A stretch of 64,000 nt of DNA from Bradyrhizobium mercantei. GTDB taxonomy: Bacteria; Pseudomonadota; Alphaproteobacteria; Rhizobiales; Xanthobacteraceae. The notes under the pieces were generated by a model that saw only the letters and a list, made by a program, of their open reading frames with translations, made no database searches and was not told the DNA's origin. Of this stretch, positions 9,079-18,244 are shown piece by piece (position 1 is the first letter of the stretch; each line of letters begins with the position of its first letter). The stretch lies in assembly GCF_001982635.1 (NCBI RefSeq), contig NZ_MKFI01000001.1:1382891-1446890 (forward strand), given 5' to 3'. The position numbers and the translations under genes were made by a program.

Positions 9079-10917
9079 TTATGCGGACCTTGCCAACATC
9101 CATTTCATGTTCAGGTATGGCCAGATCCGGCCGACGGATTCCCAATCCCAGCTTTGCTGCGCCGTCAGGCGACCGACCACCTTTCGAAGCGGCGCTTCAT
9201 CGACGAACTCGGCAAATGCCGGGACACTCCGGTCCAGCAGCGCCGCGGTCCAGCCGGCCAACGGTCCGTTCAACCATTCCGGCATCGGCGAGTTGAATCC
9301 GACCTTGCGGCGCGCGGTGCGGATGCTTTCGGGCATCAGGTTCGCCATCGCCTGCCGCGCCACCACCTTGGTGATGCCGTCCGCCGCCTTGCTCGTTTCC
9401 GGCAGCGCCATCGTATAGGTCACCAGCCGCCAGTCCATGAACGGCATGCGCACCTCGATCCCGTGCGCCATCGAGAGCCGGTCGAAATTGCGCAGGATGG
9501 TGGGCAGCGTGGTCGAGTGGAACATGCGGTAGAGACGCCGGTTCAATGCGCCCCACGCATCAGGCAGTTGGTCATCCTCGGCGACCAGCGGCAACGGCGC
9601 GGGCATCGCCGTCAGGCCGCCGCGCAGGAAATAGTGCCCCTGGCGCCGGATCATCTGCGCCCGCAACACGTCGATGCCGCGTTGCGCGAGCTGCGATCGT
9701 GACGCGAGCGCGGCTGCTGCGTTCCGGATCCGGAATGCGGCCGACTGCCCCTCCTGCATGTAGGCGCCCATCAGCTCGTCCGCCCCGTGGCCGTCAAGCG
9801 ACACGGTGACGTTCTGGCGCCGGAGTTCGCGATAGATCAGCCACGGCGCGCTCGGCAACCCGATATAGACGTCGTCATTGTCGTCGAGGATCCGGTCAAG
9901 ATCGGTGAGCGCGTCGGCGCGACCGATCTCGAGAAAGCTCGGCGTCACATCGGCCCACGCGGCCGCCTGCTCGGCCATCGGCCGCTCGTCATTGCTGGCG
10001 CCGGGAAAGGTCGCGACAAAGGCATGCCGCCAGGCGGTCGAGTCACGCGGTCCCATGCCGGCCTTCTCGTGGCTCGCCATCGCGCAGATCACCGCGGACG
10101 AATCAAAGCCGCCGGACAGGCAGGTCCCGATCGGAACGTCGCTGCGCATGCGCAAGGCGACGGAATCCTGAAACAGCTCGCGAAAGCGATCCACGCGTTC
10201 CGCTTCGGTATCCGGGATCGCGGGCAAATGATCCACGGTCCGCCACCAGCGCCGCAGCTCGATGCGCCCCTGGCGCAGCCACATGCAATGGCCGCCTTGC
10301 AGGCGGCGCAGTTGCGCGAACAAAGTCCGCTCGCTGCCTTCGATCCCGAACGGGTCAAGCAACAGCCGCCGCGCGACGTCGACGTCGAGCGACGTCTCGA
10401 TGAGCCCGCTCCGCGCCAGCGCCCGCTGCTCGGACGCGAACACGAACCGTTCCGACGACAACGCGTACAGCATCGGCTTGATGCCGAAGCGGTCGCGCGC
10501 AAGGAACAGATCATCCGTGACCGTATCGTAGATCGCCAGCGCCCACATGCCGTTGAAGCGCAGCAGCATGTCCTCGCCCCACGCCTGCCAGGCGGCAAGG
10601 ATCACCTCGGTATCGGACTGGCTGCGGAAAACTGCGCCCTTCGCCTCGAGCTCGCGGCGCAATTCGAGGAAGTTGTAGATCTCGCCATTGTAGACGATCA
10701 CATGGCGGCCATCGCCTGATGCCATCGGCTGATAGCCGCCCTCGCCGGGATCGATGATGGCGAGCCGGCGGTGGCCGAAGGCGACGTTTCGCTTGGCGTT
10801 GAACCAGGTGCCCTCACCGAACGGACCGCGATGCGCGATCAGATTGGTGAGCCGCGAGATGTCGGCCGGCTGCACCGGGGCGCCGCGCAGATTGACGATG
10901 CCTGCGATACCACACAT
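9079..10917 (-). CDS. asnB: Asparagine synthase (glutamine-hydrolysing)-like amidotransferase
   Basis: 612 residues from ATG 10917, normal for AsnB. Cys2 begins the glutaminase domain (MCGIAGIVN, AHRGPFGEG, GHRRLAIIDP, YNGEIYNF at 77-84, SDTEVILAAW, RDRFGIKP). The ATP-pyrophosphatase loop SGGFDSS is at residues 268-274, and SLDGHGADELMGAY carries a second conserved synthetase motif. It converts a carboxylate to an amide using glutamine and ATP. Genes like this in O-antigen or capsule clusters are usually taken to amidate sugar acids, which fits the neighbourhood: two bases from a flippase gene and three from a glycosyltransferase. The frame stays open upstream of MCGI but only as a shadow of the flippase gene. 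Confidence 0.92.
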   Translation of the reverse strand: MCGIAGIVNLRGAPVQPADISRLTNLIAHRGPFGEGTWFNAKRNVAFGHRRLAIIDPGEGGYQPMASGDGRHVIVYNGEIYNFLELRRELEAKGAVFRSQSDTEVILAAWQAWGEDMLLRFNGMWALAIYDTVTDDLFLARDRFGIKPMLYALSSERFVFASEQRALARSGLIETSLDVDVARRLLLDPFGIEGSERTLFAQLRRLQGGHCMWLRQGRIELRRWWRTVDHLPAIPDTEAERVDRFRELFQDSVALRMRSDVPIGTCLSGGFDSSAVICAMASHEKAGMGPRDSTAWRHAFVATFPGASNDERPMAEQAAAWADVTPSFLEIGRADALTDLDRILDDNDDVYIGLPSAPWLIYRELRRQNVTVSLDGHGADELMGAYMQEGQSAAFRIRNAAAALASRSQLAQRGIDVLRAQMIRRQGHYFLRGGLTAMPAPLPLVAEDDQLPDAWGALNRRLYRMFHSTTLPTILRNFDRLSMAHGIEVRMPFMDWRLVTYTMALPETSKAADGITKVVARQAMANLMPESIRTARRKVGFNSPMPEWLNGPLAGWTAALLDRSVPAFAEFVDEAPLRKVVGRLTAQQSWDWESVGRIWPYLNMKWMLARSA

Positions 10918-10919
10918 GT

Positions 10920-12536
10920 CTAGGCGGCCTTGAAGGGCAAGAAGCGGGTGATGATGACGCGGAGATCGCGCCAGCACACGGCGCGATAGGGACCGAGCTG
11001 CGACATTGCAACGGCGGCAACAAAGATCACCGCCGCCGACACGCCGTAGAGCGACACCACATACCACCATGACGGCGCGTGGTCGAATGAGGTGTGGCCA
11101 AGCTGCGAGCGCAGCGCCAACGCAACGGCGATGCCCGTGCCGAGCGGGATCAGGACGAAGTGCAGCATCCGCGACCACATCGCGGAAAGCCTGAAGGTCC
11201 GGCGCAACAGCAGCACCGTGATCACCATCTGCGCGACCATCCCGACGCAGGAGCTCCAACCGGCCGCGTGCCAGCCGATATACGGCAGCGCAATGGCGCT
11301 GGTCGCCAGCGTGAAGATGCCGGTGACGAGCGAGATCAGCGCGTTGGAGCTGGAGCGCCCCTGCGACAGCAGATAGAACGCGAACACGTTGGCGCTCGAC
11401 CCCAAGATTCCGCTGATCGAGAGCACGACCAGCACGAGCTGCGCCTCGGCGGCGACCTCGGCGCCGGTCCAGCGATACAGCAGCGCGCCGGCGACCGGGA
11501 TCAGGCCGCCCAGCGCGCTCGCGGCCAGCACGTTCAGAATCCAGGACGAGCGAAGCAGCAGGTCGACCTTGCGGTCGTCATCCTCGTTCTGCAGCGTGCT
11601 GAAGAACGGGAACAGGATCTCGCCGATCTTCAGCACACCGATATAGACCGCCTCCTCGAGCCGCTGCGCGACGCTGTAGAAGCCGACGAATTGCGGCTGC
11701 AACAGCGCGCCGAGCAGATAGCGGTCGGCCTGGCCGGCGAACAGCGCACCGCTTTGCGCAGCCATCTGCCAGCCGCCAAGTTTCACCAGCGCATGCAGCG
11801 CACCGCGATCGAGTGCCGGCCGTGCCAGCCAGTCACGGATCGCGTGCCGCGACCAGGCGATGCCCATCAGGAGATTGGTCGCGAAACCGAGCGCCTGGCA
11901 GCCGAGGAAGGTCGAGGCGCGCGGCGCATGCGGGATCAGCAGCAGCATCGACATCGTCGTCACCACCGTGCCGGTGATGCCGATCGACGCGATCCGCCGA
12001 TAGTCCTGGCGCGCCGTGAACAGCGAGAGGAAGATCGCGAACACGCACTGGCATAGCCAGCCGGCGCCGGCCAATGCGAAGGCAAGCCGAAGGTCGTCAG
12101 CGGCCGGGCCACCGAGGTGAAACGCCAGTCGTGCGAGCGGCGCGCCTGCAAGGCCGAGCAAGGCCGCGATCAGGCAGCCCGCGACGATGGCGAGCGCAAG
12201 GGCGGTCCCGAAAAACCGTCGCGCCTCGTCGCGATCGGACGGTTCCAACCTTTGCGCGAGTTCGCGCGTCGTCGACAGGCCAAGTGCATTGCTGAACATC
12301 AGCGCCGGCGCGACGCAGGCCGTCACCAGGCCCGCGACACCGAACGCGGCGAGACCGAGCCGGAAGATCACGAACGGAAGAATCGCAAGATTGAGCAGCA
12401 CCGCGACCGCGAAGGCCGTCGCGTTCCATGCCGAGTTACCGAGCAGATGGGATGGACCCTTTTTCACCGCCATGCCCGCTTTCGGTCCATCTCCTCGTTG
12501 CGCCTCAAGTGCCTCTTCCATAAGGGCAAAAGCCAT
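10920..12536 (-). CDS. Polysaccharide flippase (Wzx/MOP-type, oligosaccharide transporter)
   Basis: 538 residues if started at ATG 12536; ATGs at 12521 and 12473 are alternatives, and none has a strong ribosome site. From about residue 35 on there are 12 or more hydrophobic spans, such as AFAVAVLLNLAILPFVIF, ALALAIVAGCLIAALLGLAG and VSAAVIFVAAVAM. Charged cytoplasmic loops and the LGAL-LQPQFVGFYSVAQRLEEAV segment match the MATE/MOP Wzx fold. It would flip lipid-linked repeat units across the inner membrane. It is the first gene of the leftward glycan operon and diverges from the CoA-transferase gene across 235 bp. Confidence 0.85.
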   Translation of the reverse strand: MAFALMEEALEAQRGDGPKAGMAVKKGPSHLLGNSAWNATAFAVAVLLNLAILPFVIFRLGLAAFGVAGLVTACVAPALMFSNALGLSTTRELAQRLEPSDRDEARRFFGTALALAIVAGCLIAALLGLAGAPLARLAFHLGGPAADDLRLAFALAGAGWLCQCVFAIFLSLFTARQDYRRIASIGITGTVVTTMSMLLLIPHAPRASTFLGCQALGFATNLLMGIAWSRHAIRDWLARPALDRGALHALVKLGGWQMAAQSGALFAGQADRYLLGALLQPQFVGFYSVAQRLEEAVYIGVLKIGEILFPFFSTLQNEDDDRKVDLLLRSSWILNVLAASALGGLIPVAGALLYRWTGAEVAAEAQLVLVVLSISGILGSSANVFAFYLLSQGRSSSNALISLVTGIFTLATSAIALPYIGWHAAGWSSCVGMVAQMVITVLLLRRTFRLSAMWSRMLHFVLIPLGTGIAVALALRSQLGHTSFDHAPSWWYVVSLYGVSAAVIFVAAVAMSQLGPYRAVCWRDLRVIITRFLPFKAA

Positions 12537-12771
12537 TCGGCACGGCGACGGGCTAGCAGCCGGCGGCGCGATTGTCGAGGGTTGGCGGACCGCGAGGCCG
12601 GCGTGGGCCGGTCTTAACCACGGCCAAGACGATGGCGGATCACAGCGGAACCATGCCTGTTTGTTTCCGGTCCCGGTTTGTTGTCCGGGTAACGGTTGGA
12701 AAGGTCAGCCAAATTGTCTAAGGCAGATGGGCTTAAGCCCCAGAGCGGCCCGCCAAACAAGAGGTGTCTCA

Positions 12772-13965
12772 ATGCCCTTTCCCCGCGCATCCCAAGCCCT
12801 GTCCCGCTTCACCGTGCTGGATTTGACCCGGGTCCGGTCTGGGCCGACCTGCGTGCGCCAGCTCGCCGACTGGGGTGCCAACGTCATCAAGATCGACGCG
12901 CTTCTGGAGGACGGCGGCGGTGAGCAGCCGGGCGGCCCGCGTGGCGGCTCCGATTTCCAGAACCTGCATCGCAACAAGCGCGCCATGACGCTGAACCTGA
13001 AGGACCCCAAGGGGCTCGAAGTGTTCAAGCGGCTGGCCGAGCAGGCCGACGTCGTGGTCGAGAACTTCCGGCCGGACGTCAAGGCCAAGCTCGGCATCGA
13101 CTATGAGAGCATCCGCAAGATCAATCCGAAGATCGTCTATGGCAGCATCTCCGGCTTCGGCCAGGACGGCCCCTATCACAAGCGCCCGGGCTTCGATCAG
13201 ATCGCGCAGGGCATGGGCGGCCTGATGTCGGTGACCGGCGCGCCCGGCGAAGGACCGATGCGGGTCGGCATCCCCGTCGCCGACCTCACCGCGGGCCTGT
13301 TCTGCGCACTCGGCATCCTCACCGCGCTTTTGGAACGCGACGTGTCCGGCCAGGGGCAGTGGGTGCAGACCTCGCTGCTGCAGGCGCAGATCTTCATGCT
13401 GGATTTCCAGGCGGCGCGCTGGCTGATGGAAAAGGAAGTTGCCAAGCAGGCCGGCAACAATCATCCGACCTCGATCCCGACCGGCGTGTTCAAGACCTCC
13501 GACGGCTACATCAACATCGCCACGACCGGCGGCCGGATCTGGGAGCGCTGCGCCCAGGCGATCGGCGCACCCGAGCTGATCACCGACCCCGACTACGCGA
13601 CCGCACCGGCGCGCTCGAAGAACCGCGACGCGCTCAATGCCAGGATCAACGTGTTGACCGAGAAGAAGTCGACCGACACCTGGGTTGAGGAACTGAACGC
13701 CGCCGGCGTGCCGTGCGGGCCGATCTACTCGATCGACCAGATGTTCGAGGATGCCCAGGTCAAGCATCTCGGCATGGCGCAGCACGTGCCCAATGACGAG
13801 AACCGGCACATCCAGCTGGTCAGCCAGCCCGTGACGCTGTCGCGGACGCCGAGCAAGATGGCGGCGCGCCCGCCGGAATTCGGCGAGCAGACCGACGAAC
13901 TGCTGGCCGAGTTCGGCTTCGGCAAGGACGAGATCGCCGAGCTCCGCCAGCGCAAGGTGGTCTGA
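12772..13965 (+). CDS. CaiB/BaiF family (class III) CoA-transferase
   Basis: 397 residues from ATG 12772, preceded by AAGAGGTG. Family landmarks are LDLTRVRSGPTCVRQLADWGA at the N-terminus, then NKRAMTLNLKD, VVENFRPDVKAKLGIDY, SISGFGQDGPY and RPGFDQIAQGMGGLMSVTG. The probable catalytic aspartate is Asp171 in PVADLTAG, by analogy with formyl-CoA transferase. These enzymes move CoA between acyl-CoA and free acids in the cytoplasm, often in degradation of carnitine, aromatic acids or dicarboxylates. It stands alone, convergent with tctA, so its substrate is open; a carboxylate imported by the adjacent TctABC is a reasonable guess only. Confidence 0.9.
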   Translation: MPFPRASQALSRFTVLDLTRVRSGPTCVRQLADWGANVIKIDALLEDGGGEQPGGPRGGSDFQNLHRNKRAMTLNLKDPKGLEVFKRLAEQADVVVENFRPDVKAKLGIDYESIRKINPKIVYGSISGFGQDGPYHKRPGFDQIAQGMGGLMSVTGAPGEGPMRVGIPVADLTAGLFCALGILTALLERDVSGQGQWVQTSLLQAQIFMLDFQAARWLMEKEVAKQAGNNHPTSIPTGVFKTSDGYINIATTGGRIWERCAQAIGAPELITDPDYATAPARSKNRDALNARINVLTEKKSTDTWVEELNAAGVPCGPIYSIDQMFEDAQVKHLGMAQHVPNDENRHIQLVSQPVTLSRTPSKMAARPPEFGEQTDELLAEFGFGKDEIAELRQRKVV

Positions 13966-13982
13966 CGGTACTTCAATACAGA

Positions 13983-14014
13983 GGCGATTCGCCGCTCATC
14001 AGCTTCGAATCGCC
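13983..14014. terminator. Hairpin between convergent CoA-transferase and tctA
   Basis: GGCGATTCG at 13983-13991 pairs with CGAATCGCC at 14006-14014, a perfect 9-bp stem with a 14-nt loop lying just past the CoA-transferase stop and touching the tctA stop. It could terminate transcription from both sides, but there is no clear T-tract, so this is a candidate only. Confidence 0.4.
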
Positions 14015-15525
14015 TACGCCCGCGCAGGCCGCAACATTCGGCCCAAGCCTGCGATCGCCTTGTCGATCACCGGCCAGAACAGCAGCACGATCGCGAGCGT
14101 CGTGATGCTGCCGACGAGGCCGTTCGACCAGAACACCTTCATGTCGCCGCCGGAGCCGATCATCGAGAGCCGGAACGCGTCCTCGGCGCGGCTGCCGAGC
14201 ACCAGAGCGAGCGTGAACGGCGCAAGCGGAATCCCGATCTTCTTGAAGACGTAGCCGACGACGCCGAAGCCCAGCATCAGCCAGATATCGAACATCGCAT
14301 TCTGGATCGCGTAGGCGCCGATCGCGCAGGACACCACGATCATCGGCGCCACCGCCGCGAACGGCACGCGCAGGATCGAGGCGAAGATCGGCACCGTGGT
14401 CAGCACCAGCACGAGGCCGACGACGTTGCCGAGATACATCGAGGCGATCAGGCCCCAGACGAAATCCTTGTGCTCGACGAACAATAGCGGACCCGGGTTG
14501 AGGCCCCACACCATCAGGCCGCCGAGCAGGATCGCGGCAGTGCCCGAGCCGGGAATGCCGAGCGCGAGCATCGGCAGCAAAGCCGAGGTGCCCGAGGCAT
14601 GCGCGGCGGTCTCCGGCGCGAACACGCCCTCGATGCGGCCCTTGCCAAAACTTTCCTGATCCTTGGAAAAGCGCTTGGCGAGGTTGTAGCCCATGAACGA
14701 GGCTGCGATCGCGCCGCCCGGCGTGATGCCGAGCCAGCAGCCGATCACCGACGAGCGCAGCAGCGTGACCCAGTATTTCGGCAGGTCCTTCCACACCGAA
14801 AGTACGACGCGCAGGGAAATCCCGGCGGCATGCCCGCGCAGCGCCAGGCGCTCCTCCATCGTGAGCAGGATCTCGCTGATGCCGAACAGGCCGATGACAG
14901 CGACCAGGAAGTTGATGCCACGCAACAGCTCCGCGGAGCCGAACGTCATGCGCAGCTGCCCGGACACCGTATCCATGCCGACGCCGGCGAGCAGCAGCCC
15001 GAGCGACATCGAAATCACCGTCTTGTGCTTGGCTTCGCGGCCGAGGCCGACGAAAGAGCAGAAGGTCAGGAGATAGACCGCGAAGAATTCCGGCGGGCCG
15101 AACTTCAGCGCGAATGACGAGATCATCGGCGCCAGGAAGGTGATCAAGAGCACCGCGACCAGCGAGCCGATGAAGGACGAGGTGAACGCGGCGGTCAGCG
15201 CTTCCGCCGCCCTGCCCTGCTGCGCCATCGGATAGCCGTCGAAGGTGGTCGCGACCGACCAGGCTTCGCCGGGGATGTTGAACAGGATCGAGGTGATGGC
15301 GCCGCCGAACAGCGCGCCCCAGTAGATGCAGGACAGCATCACGATGGCCGAGGTCGGATCCATCGTGAAGGTCAGCGGCAGCAGGATCGCAACGCCATTG
15401 GGGCCGCCGAGCCCGGGCAATACGCCGACGAAGATGCCAAGCACGAGGCCAACCATCATCAACAGCAGCGTCTTCCACGTCAGCAGGACGGCAAAGCCGT
15501 GGAGCAGGAGACCGAAGGCTTCCAT
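14014..15525 (-). CDS. tctA: Tripartite tricarboxylate transporter, large membrane subunit TctA
   Basis: 503 residues, the standard TctA length. Roughly 11-12 hydrophobic spans are visible. Conserved TctA segments include GLVLGIFVGVLPGLGGPNGVA, SCIYWGALFGGAITSILFNIPGE, and the second-half repeat GITPGGAIAASFMGYNLAKR with ALGIPGSGTAAILLGGLM. With TctB it forms the Na+- or proton-coupled channel that accepts substrate from a periplasmic TctC. Gap to tctB is 22 bp. The cognate receptor is likely tctC at 18245-19231, with mtnA and mtnP in between on the same strand. Confidence 0.93.
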   Translation of the reverse strand: MEAFGLLLHGFAVLLTWKTLLLMMVGLVLGIFVGVLPGLGGPNGVAILLPLTFTMDPTSAIVMLSCIYWGALFGGAITSILFNIPGEAWSVATTFDGYPMAQQGRAAEALTAAFTSSFIGSLVAVLLITFLAPMISSFALKFGPPEFFAVYLLTFCSFVGLGREAKHKTVISMSLGLLLAGVGMDTVSGQLRMTFGSAELLRGINFLVAVIGLFGISEILLTMEERLALRGHAAGISLRVVLSVWKDLPKYWVTLLRSSVIGCWLGITPGGAIAASFMGYNLAKRFSKDQESFGKGRIEGVFAPETAAHASGTSALLPMLALGIPGSGTAAILLGGLMVWGLNPGPLLFVEHKDFVWGLIASMYLGNVVGLVLVLTTVPIFASILRVPFAAVAPMIVVSCAIGAYAIQNAMFDIWLMLGFGVVGYVFKKIGIPLAPFTLALVLGSRAEDAFRLSMIGSGGDMKVFWSNGLVGSITTLAIVLLFWPVIDKAIAGLGRMLRPARA

Positions 15526-15547
15526 GTCGCGAGATCCTGTCGGTCGC

Positions 15548-16090
15548 TCAGTAGCCGAAGGCCGCTTCGAGCGGCCCCTTCGGCATGATGACGTCGAATG
15601 CGATGTCGAAGGTCACGAACATCGCGGCGGTGAAGATGAAGGCGGTGAGCAGCGACTTCCACAGCGCGATCTTGCCGACCAGGCGCATGAAGCCCGCGAT
15701 CAGGAGAAAGCTCGCGACATAGAGGCCGAGATATTGGGTGGCGAGGCAGAACAGGAAGGTCGGCACGAACACCGCCAGCACCCGGCGAAACTGGGCGCGG
15801 GTGACGAAGGTCTCGGCAGCTTCCCGGCGCGAGAGGAACGCGGCGCCGAGGCCATAGAGGCTGGCGCCGCCGAGGATCACCGAGAGATAGAACGGGAAAT
15901 AGCCCGGCTGCGGCCCGGTCGAGTCCCATGACGCCCCGGTGCGCCAATTGTCCCAGCCCAGCACCACGGCGAGCGCAAGCAGGAGCAGCGAGACGACGAT
16001 GTCGACGACGCCGGTCGAAACGACGGCAGGGGAATTCTCTTCAGGCGCGGTCGGATCGTCGACGACGATCTCAATATCTGTGTTGGACAT
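15548..16090 (-). CDS. tctB: Tripartite tricarboxylate transporter, small membrane subunit TctB
   Basis: 180 residues from ATG 16090 (MSNTDIEIVVDD); the upstream extension to 16144 has an unlikely hydrophobic lead. Four hydrophobic spans follow a charged N-terminus: VVDIVVSLLLLALAVVLGW, PFYLSVILGGASLYGLGAAF, VLAVFVPTFLFCLATQYLG and LLTAFIFTAAMFVTFDIAF. TctB_2-family proteins have this size and a GPxPGYFPF motif, seen here as GPQPGYFPF. It partners TctA 22 bp downstream and lies 72 bp after mtnA. Confidence 0.88.
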   Translation of the reverse strand: MSNTDIEIVVDDPTAPEENSPAVVSTGVVDIVVSLLLLALAVVLGWDNWRTGASWDSTGPQPGYFPFYLSVILGGASLYGLGAAFLSRREAAETFVTRAQFRRVLAVFVPTFLFCLATQYLGLYVASFLLIAGFMRLVGKIALWKSLLTAFIFTAAMFVTFDIAFDVIMPKGPLEAAFGY

Positions 16091-16162
16091 GGACGAGACG
16101 GTCTGGGTTGCGAGGGCAACGATTGGGATAGCGTGCAGAAGCAATCACCGTCAATGCAGCCT

Positions 16163-17266
16163 TCAGCTAAGCTTGGAACGTTCGGGAAACGCGCTCGCAA
16201 GCGCAGCACGATCTGCGCCCAGCACGCCGCGCTCGGTGATCAATCCGGTCACCAGCCGCGCCGGCGTGACGTCGAAGCCGAAATTGGCGACCGTTGAGCC
16301 GTCCGGAACCACGCGCACGGTCTCGATCCGTCCATCCGCCGTCCGCCCGGTGAGGTGCGTCACCTCGCTCGCCGCGCGCTGCTCGATCGGGATCTGTTTG
16401 ACGCCATCGTCGATACTAAAGTCGATGGTCGGCGACGGCAGCGCGACATAGAACGGCACGCCGTTGTCGTGCGCCGCCAGCGCTTTCAGGTAGGTCCCGA
16501 TCTTGTTGCAGACGTCGCCATTGGCGGCGACACGATCGGTGCCGACGATCGCGAGGTCGACCATGCGATGCTGCATCAGATGGCCGCCGGTGTTGTCGGG
16601 GATCACGGTGTGCGGCACGCCGTGGTGACCGAGTTCCCAGGCGGTGAGCGAGGCGCCCTGGTTGCGCGGCCGCGTCTCGTCGACCCAGACATGGACCGCA
16701 ATGCCGCGATCATGCGCCTGATAGATTGGTGACGTCGCCGTTCCCCAATCGACGGTTGCAAGCCAGCCGGCATTGCAATGCGTCAGCACGTTGACCGGCT
16801 CGCCCGGCTTCTTGGTCGCAGCGATTTTCTCGATCAGGCCGAGCCCGTGGCGGCCGATATCGCGGTTGATCTCGACGTCCTCGTCGGCGATCTCGCGGGC
16901 GCGGGCATAGGCGGCTTCCGCGCGGGCTGACGCAGCGAGTGGCGCCAGCGCGCGCTGCATCTCGTCGATGGCCCATTTCAGATTGATTGCGGTCGGCCGG
17001 GTCGCGGCCAACATCTTGCCGGCGCGCTCGAGCGCCGCGTCGGAGGCATCGGCGCGCATCGCGAGCGCCATGCCATAGGCGGCGGTGGCGCCGATCAACG
17101 GCGCGCCACGGACCAGCATCGAGCTGATCGCCTCGCCGGCCTCGTCCGCCGTCGTGATGTCAGCGACGATGAATTCATGCGGCAGCCGGCGCTGATCGAT
17201 CGCGCCGACCGACCAGCCGTCGGGCTCGAGCCAGATGCTGCGAAAATGCCGACCATCCACCTTCAT
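16163..17266 (-). CDS. mtnA: Methylthioribose-1-phosphate isomerase
   Basis: 367 residues, normal length. MtnA isomerises 5-methylthioribose-1-phosphate to the ribulose phosphate in methionine salvage. The conserved catalytic Cys164 ([10 protein letters not shown]) and Asp244 ([12 protein letters not shown]) are both present, as are [15 protein letters not shown] and NKIGTYLKA, which separate MtnA from eIF2B. The ATG overlaps the mtnP stop by 4 bp, giving the order of the pathway: phosphorylase then isomerase. No dehydratase (mtnB), mtnC or mtnD lies in the window, so the fate of the product is not visible here. Confidence 0.95.
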   Translation of the reverse strand: MKVDGRHFRSIWLEPDGWSVGAIDQRRLPHEFIVADITTADEAGEAISSMLVRGAPLIGATAAYGMALAMRADASDAALERAGKMLAATRPTAINLKWAIDEMQRALAPLAASARAEAAYARAREIADEDVEINRDIGRHGLGLIEKIAATKKPGEPVNVLTHCNAGWLATVDWGTATSPIYQAHDRGIAVHVWVDETRPRNQGASLTAWELGHHGVPHTVIPDNTGGHLMQHRMVDLAIVGTDRVAANGDVCNKIGTYLKALAAHDNGVPFYVALPSPTIDFSIDDGVKQIPIEQRAASEVTHLTGRTADGRIETVRVVPDGSTVANFGFDVTPARLVTGLITERGVLGADRAALASAFPERSKLS

Positions 17267-18138
17267 GTGCGCAACACCCGTCCGGCGACCGCATCGAGCT
17301 TGGCAAGCAACTGCGGATCACGCGCCGTGGGCGCCGTGATCAGCGCGGTGTCCAGCGCACGGTCTGAGCCGATCGGACACGGCTCGTGCTCGCGCGGGAA
17401 ATCCCGCGCCAGACGCGCGACCAGCGCCTTTGCCTTCTCGGCGTTCGAATTCAGCACGCGAATGATATCCTGCACCGTCACCGCATCATGCGCCGGATGC
17501 CAGCAGTCGAAATCGGTGACCATCGCCACGCTGGCGTAGCAGATCTCGGCCTCGCGGGCGAGCTTGGCTTCCGGCATGTTGGTCATGCCGATCACCGAAT
17601 AGCCCTGCGCCTTGTAGGTCAGGCTCTCGGCGAGTGAGGAGAATTGCGGTCCTTCCATGCACAGATAAGTTCCGCCACGCGCGAATGCGATGCGCTCGGC
17701 TTCGGCTGAGGCCGCGAGATGCTTCGCCAGCAGCGGCGACACCGGATGCGCCATCGAGACATGCGCGACGCAGCCCTTGCCGAAGAACGAGCTCTCTCGC
17801 TTGTGGGTGCGATCGACGAACTGGTCGACCAGAACGAATGTGCCCGGCGGCAGCTCTTCCTTGAACGAGCCGCATGCGGACAGCGCGACGAGGTCGGTGA
17901 CCCCTGCCCGCTTCAGCACGTCGATATTGGCGCGGTAGTTGATGTCGGATGGCGACAGCACGTGTCCCGGGCCGTGCCGCGGCAGGAATACGATCGGCAG
18001 TCCCGCCATCTCGCCCCGGCGCAGCGGCGCCGACGGCTCGCCCCACGGACTCGTGATCGCTTCCTCGCGGACGTTTTCCAGGCCCGGCAGATCGTAGATG
18101 CCGGATCCGCCGATGATCCCCAACACGGCTTTGGTCAT
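17263..18138 (-). CDS. mtnP: S-methyl-5'-thioadenosine phosphorylase
   Basis: 291 residues; start ATG 18138 has a GAGGAG ribosome site. It cleaves methylthioadenosine with phosphate to adenine and methylthioribose-1-phosphate in the cytoplasm. The purine-nucleoside-phosphorylase class II landmarks are [12 protein letters not shown] at the N-terminus, the phosphate loop [19 protein letters not shown] and MEGPQFSS, with the base-binding [18 protein letters not shown]. It is followed immediately by mtnA (ATGA overlap). It lies 106 bp after tctC on the same strand, an unusual position inside a transporter cluster. Confidence 0.95.
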   Translation of the reverse strand: MTKAVLGIIGGSGIYDLPGLENVREEAITSPWGEPSAPLRRGEMAGLPIVFLPRHGPGHVLSPSDINYRANIDVLKRAGVTDLVALSACGSFKEELPPGTFVLVDQFVDRTHKRESSFFGKGCVAHVSMAHPVSPLLAKHLAASAEAERIAFARGGTYLCMEGPQFSSLAESLTYKAQGYSVIGMTNMPEAKLAREAEICYASVAMVTDFDCWHPAHDAVTVQDIIRVLNSNAEKAKALVARLARDFPREHEPCPIGSDRALDTALITAPTARDPQLLAKLDAVAGRVLRT

Positions 18139-18244
18139 GATCGCTCCTCACCGTCCCGCAATGGCTTGCCGGACGTCCGGCCGTACTGCGGCGCAGTAAT
18201 CATCGCGCCGCCGCCGCTTGCAAGGCAATTCCGGACCGCACGCG

